Shown piece by piece: positions 42,368-52,060 of a stretch of 64,000 nt of DNA (position 1 is the first letter of the stretch; each line of letters opens with the position of its first letter). The stretch spans positions 1 through 64,000 of the forward strand of contig JAKSVR010000001.1 of assembly GCA_024427105.1 (NCBI GenBank). The letters are read 5' to 3'. A program made the translations under genes and the position numbers. This DNA is from Mycoplasmoidaceae bacterium. GTDB taxonomy: Bacteria; Bacillota_I; Bacilli_A; Mycoplasmatales; Mycoplasmoidaceae. Under the pieces are notes generated by a model. That model was not told where the DNA came from. It searched no databases and saw nothing but the letters and a program-made list of their open reading frames with translations.

Positions 42368-42568
42368 ATGAAATGAGAAGAATTGGTTAAAGATCTTAGA
42401 GATAAGTTATTATTATCTCAAGAAGAAATGGCTGATAAACTAGGTGTAGCATTTTCTACTGTTAATAGATATGAAAATGGACACTTTGAACCAACCATTA
42501 AAATAAAAAGAAAAATCAAATCATTAGCTATCGCTAATGGTATTGATTGAGACAAGTATGATAACTAA
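42368..42568 (+). CDS. Xre-family helix-turn-helix regulator (copy 1)
   Basis: 66 residues, one HTH_3 domain: LLLSQEEMADKLGVAFSTVN is the helix-turn-helix, then RYENGHFEPT, the classic end of the Xre motif. It is almost identical to the protein at 48826-49035. As in C-proteins of restriction systems, it may control nearby nuclease genes. TGA tryptophans at MKWEEL and GIDWDKY are in identical places in both copies. Confidence 0.85.
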
Positions 42569-42612
42569 TTGTTTTGCGAGCCAACTGAAAGGCGAGCCGA
42601 ATTTGTTTTAGA

Positions 42613-43221
42613 TTACTTCTTTACTATGGTTCATCCATGTTGTGATAATTGGCTATATAGATAATTAGCAAATGGTTCAACGTTAGTTTGACCATTTTTT
42701 ATTATGATTTGACCGTTTTTGGCTAGGAATTGTGGGGTAAGTAAGTAATTTGAGCCGCAGTCACTAGTATTAGCAATAATATTAGTTAGATCAAAGGCTT
42801 GTAATTTACCGCATCGTGAAAACATTGCCTCATCTTTAGCATCATATTGTGGTGGAAAGACTACCGTTTCTAGGTTGTCTAGATAATAGAAGTTAGTACC
42901 ATATCGGTTTATGGTACAACCTTCTTCAAAATCTATTTTTTTAATAACAGCTGGACCATCATAGTCTTTAGTTGTAATATCATAAGTAAAAGAATGGTTT
43001 ACCATACCTACTACATCATTAGGGATAGTTAAAGTGTTATATCCTTCTAGTTGGTGTTTTCTTTGATGCCCTTCTTTAAAACCTTGAAGGATATGATCTG
43101 AATCAATATCTAAATAATCTTTAGGGATGGATTTATATCCATCACCTTTAGAACAACCAACAATACTTATAGGTATAAGTGTTATTGATAGTGGAATTAA
43201 GATATTTATATACTTTTTCAT
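42613..43221 (-). CDS. Lipoprotein with BspA-like fold
   Basis: 202 residues. Signal MKKYINILIPLSITLIPISI with lipobox IVGC (Cys23). The mature part resembles a short BspA-type LRR: VNHSFTYDITTKDYD, then IKKIDFEEGCTI, YYLDNLETVVFPP and MFSRCGKLQAFDL. It lies inside the defence island but is a surface protein, so it is probably an unrelated insertion or an adhesin. The preceding gene (acidic protein, same strand) ends with a hairpin 35 bases before its start. Confidence 0.62.
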
Positions 43222-43256
43222 ATTTGTATAAATTATATGGATTTTAATTTTTATAT

Positions 43257-43280
43257 AAAAAGAAGGCTATCAACCTTCTT
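43257..43280 (-). terminator. Intrinsic terminator of the acidic protein gene
   Basis: AAGAAGG, loop TTGATAG containing the stop codon, CCTTCTT, then T3 on the - strand. Confidence 0.7.
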
Positions 43281-43518
43281 CCTCTTCATCGCGTTGTCGT
43301 TCTTCTTCTTCCCGTTCACGCTCTTCTTCTTCCCGTTCGCGTTCTTCCTCTTCTTCGCGTTGTCTTTCTTCTTCCTCCTCTTGACGACGACGTTCTTCCT
43401 CTTCGTCGTCATCATCGTCTTCTTCCTCCTCTTCCTCTTCGCGTAGGCGTTCTTCTTCATCTATGTCATTATTAGATCATAGATCATCTTCTGGCGGTCA
43501 ATTTAAGTCTAGTTTCAT
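43267..43518 (-). CDS. Highly charged Glu/Arg repeat protein
   Basis: 83 residues. A normal N-terminus (MKLDLNWPPEDDLWSNNDID) is followed by about 60 residues made almost only of E, R, D and Q, with short repeats of the type EEEERERE and a block of five aspartates. It would form a rigid, mostly acidic single helix or remain disordered. Other frames of the same DNA also stay open because of the repeat. This frame is preferred because it has a TATAAT 6 bases before its ATG (43525-43530) and the terminator at its end. Function unknown; it is adjacent to and divergent from the STAND gene. Confidence 0.5.
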
Positions 43519-43564
43519 AAAATAATTATATAAATATCTTTATTTATATAGATTTTGGGATTTG

Positions 43565-43570
43565 TATAAT
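43565..43570 (+). promoter_or_regulatory. -10 box, leaderless promoter of the STAND gene
   Basis: TATAAT exactly 6 bases before the ATG at 43577; no ribosome-binding site. Confidence 0.6.
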
Positions 43571-43576
43571 TAGGGT

Positions 43577-46500
43577 ATGAAATACTCTAAAGAAAAACTC
43601 GAATATGTTAGGGAATATTTAATTAGTTACAAGACAAAGATTCAGCTGTCAAATAATTCATCTCTTTTGGACAATGCTCGTTTGTTTGAAAATTTTGCAG
43701 CAAAGGTGTTGGAAATAATTTTTTCTAAAAAATTTATTAATTTAAACGAACAGCAAAATAATTTTCCTGGATTAGATATTGTATCAATTGACAATGAAAT
43801 TTATGCACAGGTTTCATCACAAAAGGATATAAGAAGAAAAATTATTAGCACAATTAATTTAATCTCAAAATCCGACTTTTTTGCAAATAGAGAACAAATA
43901 TTAAAAAATTTAGTTGTTGTATCTCTAAATGACTTGGATAAGACGAATAAAAAGATTTTTCGTATTAATGGAAAATTATTTGAACTAAATAAAAATTTAT
44001 TTACAATTAACAGCATAATTACCAAATGTTCCGCTGATTGGGATTTCCTAAATCATTTGTTTGATTTGTGCCAAAATGATAGCAAAAATCTAGATAATTG
44101 AAAAAAATTTCAATATGCATTAGAATTAAGCAAAAGTAAACTACTAGACGTAACTGACAAGATTAATAATGAATACAGCATTGATCGTTCTACCGAAATT
44201 TCTGAATTAGAAAAGAAAAATTTTAAAAACCTGCTAATTTATGGCTCAGCAGGTGTTGGTAAAACAGCTTTTGCAAAATCATTCTTGCTGAAAAAACAAT
44301 TTTATCTTTTTATTAGAGCAGAAAAACTAGTTATAGCAAAAAATCTGGATGAGATGTTGGATTTTAACATTAAAGAATTGTTAGAAAATTATAATTTCGA
44401 AGATGACATTTATATTTTTGTTGATTCAATCGAATCTATTTCAGAATCGAATTTTAAATTTAATTTACTATTGGATTTATTTTATGTAACACAAAAATTT
44501 AACCGCGTCCATATACTTTTATCATGCAGAACTTTTGATAAAATTAATTTTATTAAGTTGATATCTAATAGAAAATTATCATTAGAAGAACTAGAAATCA
44601 AACAATTAAGCAGCGGCCAAATGATGCCTATTTGCAAAAAATTTAAACTTGTCGATCAAATAATTACTAGTAATAAACTGCCTTCAGCAATAAAACATTT
44701 ATTAAACGTTCCGTTCTATTTAAATCAAATTGTAACGCATGTTAACAGCATAGATGAAATTAATAATATCGATAAACTTCAAAATTTATTTTGAAAAAAT
44801 ATCATTTGTCTAAACGATATCGATTGTGAAAAAATAATAAGGAAAATAGTTATAGAAAAATCAAAAAAATTAAGAGTTGCTGTTGACTCAACAAAATTTA
44901 ATCAAAAAGCAATTAAAAAACTATTGTCGGCGGGTATAATAATTCATCCTACAGACAATGAAAAAGAGGTTACCTTAAGGTACGATATTTTTGGTGACAT
45001 TTGTGGAGAACAAATATTTGATGAACTATTTAGAAATTGTGATGGTAATTACGCTCATTTCATTTCGACTGTTTCTAAAATTTTTGGGAATAGCGTTTAT
45101 AGAAGATACCAAATTTGGGTTGAATTCAAATTATTTAAATCTGACAAAAGCGATAAATTCATTTTTGATACAATTTTTCTGAACAATATTAACGAATTTT
45201 GACGCAAACAAACGATTATTGGAATTATAAGATCTAATTTTTCCGATGTTTTCTTCCAAAATTATGCATACGAAATTGTTGATGATACCAAAATATTTAA
45301 TCAATTCATCGATTTAACAAATTTATCCGGATTTACAATAAACAAATTTGAAACCACGACAAATATCAAATTAATCCCCATAGGACGTGGCCGTTTCAAC
45401 CTGATCAAAATCATTTGCTCAGACCAGGAATTGTTTAACAACGAGGATTATTTATATAGGTTAATTTTTTTGGTGTCAGATTTTTTAAATAGTAAAACTG
45501 ATAATAACGATGAAAAAAAATATGTTAAGGAAGTTACTTGGCAAATTATAAAAATATTGTTAAGTGATAATTATACACAACAAAAATTAGATAGTTTACT
45601 CTTGCTTTTATCTCGTTTATATAATTCAATTGAAAATGAAAACGATTTGGAGAAAATAACTCAATTTTTAAATGATCAAGCAAAGATTTATTTAAAAAAC
45701 GATGAGAATAATTTTTTTTCAGAAAAAATTATCATGTTTACTCTTAATAAGAAATTTATAACATTAATTAAAAAATGTTCAAAATCATTGCTGAATATAA
45801 TGAATTCATTTTTTATTGTTGATGATAAAGCAAAGCAAGATATTACACTAGGGTTTAGAAATATTTATTCTCAAAATTGCCACTTGTTAAATTTTGACTA
45901 TAGCAACAAATTTAAAATTCAAGTATTTGAATTTTTACTCTTATTTAGCTATTTTAATTTTCACGAATTCTTAAGATGAATTATTGATACATTTAATACA
46001 TTGGTGGATAAAGTGCCAGATAAAGAAACCAATTTATCAATTTATGAATTAAAAGTAGGTAATGTAATTAGGAAATACTATGGCAATAAAAACATGTGAA
46101 CTTGAGAGCAATATAGCAATTTATCACTGCCGGCCTTTATAGTATTTGGAATTAGAAATTTATGTTATGCTGCAAAACAAATTATGCTTAACATTAACAA
46201 TGATAATTTAAGTAATTTCTTTAACGAAATCAAGAATGAAATCTTATTGAGGTCAAATAACATTTCGCTCTTTATTTTAATTTTATTTTTATCCGTTAAT
46301 TTTAAACAAAATAATATTGACTGTATAGAATTAATAAGCAACCCCGATTTATGCAGTCATGATAACGAAAGAATATTATTAAAGAAAATATTGCCCATAG
46401 GTGTCACAGATCGATTATTCTATGATGATCGAAAAGAAACTCTTTTAATTTACACACTAAATTTATGAAATAGGTCTGAACAATACCACAAAAAGTTATG

Positions 46501-48046
46501 TAAGTTGTTTGACTCTTATTTATATAAGAATATTGGCGGAGGGCCAGAATCGTACGGAAGACTATGAAACGTTAGGAAAATGGATTTTAGGCAATATAAA
46601 ATGCATCATACTGACGGATTGATTACTTTTGATATTCAGCCAACAAAGGAGATGAGCCTTGAAATCGAAAGGATTAAAAAAGAAACAAAACAAATAATTC
46701 CATTAGATGTTAATATCATCGATAATCTTATTGCAGATATTGAAGCAAATGATTATTCATTAAATAAAACATTGGACACATTAAAGGAACAATATAATCT
46801 ATTAACAATTCATCAAGATAACCCATTAATTGGACAATATATTACAAAATTTGTTAAATTATTATCAATAATTTTAAATTTGAAACAGATTAATAAAGAT
46901 GAACGAACAGATATATGTAATTATTGAATTAATATATACAACACAGCGCTTAGAACAAATCAATCATGCTTATTTGGTTGAACGCCAGATATCCTTTTTA
47001 ATCAATTAGATAACGATATACAAAATAATGAAGTGGCAGAAAAAATTTATGACATTATGATTTCTATTTTAACAAACGTTAAAAATAGGAATTGAAATAA
47101 TATAATCCATGCGCACTGAAATTCAATCAAAATGTTTTTGAATAAAAACAAAAAACACGCGTTGATTATTACAAAACATTTTGCTGATTTGCTTTTAAAA
47201 GACAATATTGATTTTTACGAATCCATAATTCTTATTAACATCGGATTTGATTTAAAAGATAAAAAGTACTATAATTTTTTGTTAAATTTTATAAATAAAT
47301 TTGTGGATAGTATAAAAATGAAACATACAGATGTCGATTACCAGCTTTATTTTATTGTTATCAACGAATTAAAATTATTCATAAAGAAACATATTTTTGA
47401 TAAAAATTATCAAAATGAATGCTTATCATTGTTCTGAAATAGTTATGATTTTTCTGAAAATGATAAACTTATAATAGATTTTTATAACGAAATATTTAGT
47501 ATCTTAACACTCCAATTCTTTGATAATTGTTGTAACGGCAAAAACAATTCACAAATTAAAAAAATATTTCAGCTTTTAGAAAACAAAATTTCAAATGCGC
47601 CAATAAATTTAAAAACTAAATTTTATAAAATTTTAACTTTTTCAATAACAAACGAAATGCAATCAACCATTCCTTGGCGCAACTTTAAACCACATTTTGA
47701 ATATTCTGATAAACAAATTATTAACTCCCAATTTAACAAGTTTGGTATATACAATCCAGTAGAAGTATTAAAAACAATCAATGCATTTGGTTTTGCCAAT
47801 TTATCTCCAGAAATTTTAGTTCCGATCGAAAATATATTTATAAAAAGCCAAAAGATTGACAGCATATGAAACACTTCTGATAAAAAATATTTACTTGATT
47901 TTATAACACAAGCATATATAACTCATAGTTCTGAAATTAGAGATGACAACAAATTAAGAAACAGTTTTATAAATATTTTAGATAATTTATCAGAACACGG
48001 GTCCTCAATTGCGTGTGCAATATTAAATGAATTTTTAATACATTAA
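43577..48046 (+). CDS. SMEK-STAND NTPase, Avs-like antiviral protein
   Basis: 1489 residues, the longest gene in the window. Residues 1-150 match the SMEK domain of nSTAND proteins (ENFAAKVLEIIF, NNFPGLDIVSIDNEIYAQVSSQKD), a PD-(D/E)XK-like effector region with Asp and the Q-V-S strand. The STAND NTPase follows: Walker A GSAGVGKT (223-230), Walker B IYIFVDSIES (Asp283) and HILLSCRTFD (sensor 1). From about residue 420 to the end there are about 1000 residues of helical repeats of the kind that sense phage proteins. In known Avs systems, sensing causes oligomerisation and nuclease activation. This function is inferred from architecture. Codon use includes many TGA tryptophans. Confidence 0.75.
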
Positions 48047-48114
48047 TATTCATGAATATTAATGCATGCAACATACACTTATATGCTATAATTTTGATAT
48101 AGATAGGAATTAAT

Positions 48115-48822
48115 ATGGCAAAAGGTGTTATTTATTTAATGTCTAACCAATCTCTTGAAGGAATTGTAAAGATTGGTAAGACTAGAATTGATGAATTTGA
48201 ATCTAGAATGCGAGGCCTTGAAAGGGACGGATATCGAGTTCAAAAAATGAAAAGGGAATTTGCTATCATAGTTGATAATTATGATGAAATTGAAAAATTG
48301 TTACATGACATTTTTGAAAAAAGTTGTATAGATGATAGTGAATTATTTGCTTTAGATAAAGAATTGGCAATTCAATTGCTTTCTTCGTTAAAGGGTGAAA
48401 TAATTTATCCAAAAGAAAAACAACAAACAATTTTTGAAAAAGCAACGACAGCTGTTGAAGAAAAAAGATTGTATGATGAACAATATCATTTTAATCGTAT
48501 GGGGGAAAAAATAAAATTAGTATATTTAACGCTAAAGGAAACAATAAAATCTATTTTCCCGGATATGGATATGAAGTTTAATAAACTTTATTTATCTTTT
48601 ACTAAAAACGGAAAGAATGTATGTGATATTGAAACAAAGAAGAATTGTTTAAAATTATTTATTTGTATTAGAAATTCACAAATTAGCGATCCTAACAAAT
48701 TGTGCAAAAACATGAACGGGACCGGCCATCATGGTAATGGCGATTGGATGGTTGAAATTACGGATGATTCAAAACTTCAATATATTCCTGATTTAATAAG
48801 ACAATCATATGACAGGAAATAA
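48115..48822 (+). CDS. GIY-YIG (T5orf172-like) nuclease with DUF5655 domain
   Basis: 235 residues. N-terminal T5orf172/GIY-YIG fold: GVIYLMSNQ, IVKIGKTRID, then the acidic helix YDEIEKLLHDIFEKS. The C-terminal 90 residues match DUF5655 (LYLSFTKNGKNVCDI and GTGHHGNGDWMVEI), a domain often joined to predicted nucleases. It is probably a DNA-cutting protein, possibly part of the following methyltransferase locus. Start: ATG preceded by TAGGAATTA. Next gene (Xre) begins 3 bases after the stop, so they form one operon with the modification genes. Confidence 0.72.
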   Translation: MAKGVIYLMSNQSLEGIVKIGKTRIDEFESRMRGLERDGYRVQKMKREFAIIVDNYDEIEKLLHDIFEKSCIDDSELFALDKELAIQLLSSLKGEIIYPKEKQQTIFEKATTAVEEKRLYDEQYHFNRMGEKIKLVYLTLKETIKSIFPDMDMKFNKLYLSFTKNGKNVCDIETKKNCLKLFICIRNSQISDPNKLCKNMNGTGHHGNGDWMVEITDDSKLQYIPDLIRQSYDRK

Positions 48823-48825
48823 ATT

Positions 48826-49035
48826 ATGAAATGAGAACAATTAGTAAAAGATTTAAGATCTAGGCTTTTACTATCTCAAGAAGAGATGGCAAAAGAATTG
48901 GGTGTAGCTTTTTGCACACTTAATAGATATGAAAATGGTCATTTTGAACCAACATTCAAAATTCAAAGAAAATTAAAACAATTAGCTATAGCTAATGGAA
49001 TTAGTTGAGACAAGTATGCGAAGGGGTTAAAGTAA
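48826..49035 (+). CDS. Xre-family helix-turn-helix regulator (copy 2)
   Basis: 69 residues, HTH_3 domain LLLSQEEMAKELGVAFCTLN then RYENGHFEPT. It is nearly the same as the protein at 42368-42568 (a few changes, for example Asp-Lys to Lys-Glu before LGV). It begins 3 bases after the GIY-YIG gene and ends 2 bases before the methyltransferase, the normal position of a controller gene in restriction-modification loci. Confidence 0.85.
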
Positions 49036-49037
49036 TT

Positions 49038-50174
49038 ATGAAACATACAGCCTTAACGAGAACGAAAAATAATTTATTGAGCGGCAATTTGCTATCCGAT
49101 GAACACTACACACGTTATGAAGAAATAGCTAAAGAACTACAACTTTATAGAAAGCAAATAGAGGGGAAAAGGATATTATGTCCGTGTGACTGGGATGTCT
49201 CTGGCAGCGGCGCATGCACTAAAACATATATTACAAAAAATCATAATGGTAAGATAGAACTTTGAGAGACAACAGATTTTTATTTTAAGAAAAATATTGA
49301 CTGGCAGTTAACAAACAAAAATACAATTAAGAAAGTTCAATCATTTAAAGAAGCTCCTTTATGTAATTTTTGAAAATATTTGATAAATCAAATGCTAAGT
49401 GGTTGAAAAATTAAATCTGTCACTTTTGCAGGATACAACCCATCTACAAAAAAAGGAATTCCATTCCAAGATCACGATTATTCTAAATATGATTTAGTCA
49501 TTACTAATCCTCCGTTTTCATGCATGGAAGAATTAATATCGTTGTTGCTAAAAAATCATACCAAATTTCTAATTATTGGCGATTTATTAAAAATGTCAAA
49601 GAAAAATTTAGGCAAATTATTTGTCGAAAACAAATTTTGACTAGGTTATACTGCGCCTCATAAATTTCTAATGCCATATTTAACACATGAGGAATATGAG
49701 GCTGATAAAAAAAAGTCAAAGGAAAAACAAATATATAAGAATGTAAAATGAGATGATTCAATCTATTTTGGGAGACGAAAAGGGTGTTATGTTAAGAGCT
49801 TTGGTAGCACTGTTTGATATACTAATTTAGATGTTTCATACAGAAGAGATCATTTGGTGTTATCAAAAAAATATAAAGGTCACGAAAGAAAATATAAATT
49901 TTCTTCGAACTTAGAAAATGTATTGCTATGCAGAAAAGTAAAAGATATACCATCCGATTATGATGGTGTCATGTATGTGCCGTTGTCTTTTGCACAGGTT
50001 TTTTCACCTGAACAATTCAAAATACTAAGTATCTCGACATATTTTAAAAATGGCTGAAACAAGTCGTGTGATATAAAAGACGAAAAGGGTAAAAGAATTA
50101 TGATGGGATTTATCATAAAAAATTTGCATCCAGCAAAAGAATTGTCTGATGAAGAGGAGGATAAATTATGATAA
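49038..50174 (+). CDS. EcoRI-family adenine-specific DNA methyltransferase
   Basis: 378 residues. The catalytic motif IV is YDLVITNPPFSCMEEL (near residues 153-168), the NPPF of N6-adenine methyltransferases. The N-terminal KRILCPCDWDVSG and the later CDIKDEKGKRIMMGF fit the EcoRI-type family. It would methylate adenine in a specific site. The frame runs through many TGA tryptophans (for example WNKSCDI). The stop overlaps the DUF262-HNH start by 7 bases (translational coupling), so both are likely one system. Confidence 0.82.
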
Positions 50175-51247
50175 GTAAAGAGATAAAAAAGGTAAAAATA
50201 AAAGATTTATTAGACAACGATGTCTACAATACAAATGTTGATATTCAGAGAGACTACATTTATAGAAATGGCGATCTTTCGGTCAAGGTTATTGATTCAA
50301 TAATGAACAACATCAATATCGCAACAATAACATGTTGAGACAATGACGATGGAACATATGATGTCATAGATGGGAAACAAAGATTAACATCTATTAGACA
50401 ATTTTATGATAATCAATTTAGTTGAAACGGCATACAAAGGTCATCATTTACTGAAGACCAATACAATTTATTTATAAATTCTGAAGTTTGTATTGCCATA
50501 CAAAAAGGAACGTTCGAAGATAAAGTAAAATGTTACATTCAAATTAATAATGGAATGGAATTAACTGATTTTGAAAAATTATATGCTTTGTTCCATGGAG
50601 AGTACTTGAAAGGAATGAAAAACTTTTCGGATGATGAAAACTTGTGCAAATGCTTCGGGCCATATAAGAGGGGCAACAATTGCATGTTAATAATGAATTT
50701 ATTGAGAGGCAATAAGTCATATCATGACTTTCTTTATGAAAAGAGAAATATGTCATTTAATGAAGAATTAACAAGATTGAATCCACTATTTGAGACAACA
50801 GTTGATATTTTTGAGGAATACGATCAGGACATGCCACTATTAACATACATTGTTAGTCGCTATTGAAATAAACGAAAAGAATGGAAAAAGAACAAAGCTA
50901 AAATTTGTGAGATGTTGGATTCACATTGAAGAAATAAAGACAAAAAATATTCCAACGTTTCTTTGTATGTTTATTACACACAGTTATTAAATGTTTGAAA
51001 TAAAACCGACCTGGACCCAAGAAGATTTTTTACTCCAGAACAAAAAATTGATCTGTTTAGATTAAAAAAGTTTGGTAAAGATACACCAAGAGATTTAACA
51101 ATTGATGAATATGAAGCTGACCATATAAAAGAATGAGCTTCAGGCGGAAAAACAGAGATAAAGAATGGTCAACTTTTAACAAACGAGCAGCACAAGAAGA
51201 AAACAATTGAATATTTAAAAAAGAATAAAATAGTTGTTCGTGAGTAA
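50168..51247 (+). CDS. DUF262-HNH nuclease coupled to the methyltransferase
   Basis: 359 residues. DUF262 region with DVIDGKQRLTSI (the DGQQR-like ParB-type NTP motif; Lys replaces the first Gln) and VDIQRDYIYRNG. The C-terminal HNH nuclease reads EADHIKEWASGG, then NGQLLTNEQHKKK (His, Asn, His). Same general design as the modification-dependent GmrSD enzymes, but with an HNH instead of DUF1524. Because it overlaps the methyltransferase gene, it may be the restriction enzyme of a type II-like pair or of an unusual system. Confidence 0.75.
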
Positions 51248-51260
51248 CCAAATCTTACTT

Positions 51261-51908
51261 TTATATAATCGGATGATCTTGCCTGATATTTTGCACATGT
51301 TGATCATGTGTAGAGACAGGATGATCAATATAGTAATAAATACGATCATACATTACTTTTAAATGAGCTAATGTATATCGTTTTTCTTTAAATGATCTTA
51401 AACAACTTAATAATTCAGAACTACCAACAACATATTTAGAACTTATGTTCTCTGTGTTGTTTTTTGTAAAAACAACCACATTAAAGAATTTACCTTTATC
51501 ATATTCTTTAGTATGTACTCTAACAGCTTTAACATGAACATAGTTCTGTTTGACAGGATTATAGTGTTGGTGTTTGTGGAGATACTTATAACCCATGATC
51601 TGAGTTCAATCATTATCTTCATCTTTACCATAAATATTACCAGCTCAGTTTTTAGTTTCAACTACAAACACACCAGCAGGAGCAAAAACAATATGATCAA
51701 TTTGTGTTGTTCTATTACCATAAGGTAATATCACATCATTAATTAAATATCCACCAACTTCATTAACATATTGCTGTAATATATTAGCAATAAAGGCTTC
51801 ACCACGATCACCTTTAGCCTTTGGCGAAGCTAATCTTGCCAAAAAAGCAACTAGGACAATAAAAGCTATTATCCCAAATACTATTCCAATAATTGCACCA
51901 GTACTCAT
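51261..51908 (-). CDS. NERD-domain protein with N-terminal membrane anchor
   Basis: 215 residues. Membrane helix (AIIGIVFGIIAFIVLVAFLA, residues 5-24), then the NERD nuclease-related domain: KGDRGEAFIANIL, QIDHIVFAPAGVFVVETKNW (Asp and Glu-x-Lys nuclease core) and the later VVFTKNN. NERD proteins are linked to DNA processing and plasmid defence. A TATAAT (51915-51920) 6 bases before the ATG marks it as leaderless. It is convergent with the DUF262-HNH gene with only 13 bases between the stops. Confidence 0.78.
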
Positions 51909-52060
51909 AAGTTAATTATACAAAGTATAAAATCTATATAAATATCTTCTGACACACTATGTTAGACAATTTAAAAATAATATATAGATACTCACCGTAT
52001 AAACTTTGTTAGAACTTATGTCCATTAATTTCATTGACATCAAATATTTACTAAAAATGA

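Noticed and set aside
43237..43460. Open frames rich in Phe/Leu (+) or Lys/Arg/Asn (-) over the Glu/Arg repeat region.
   Set aside because: They are by-products of the low-complexity DNA; only the E/R frame has promoter, start and terminator in register.
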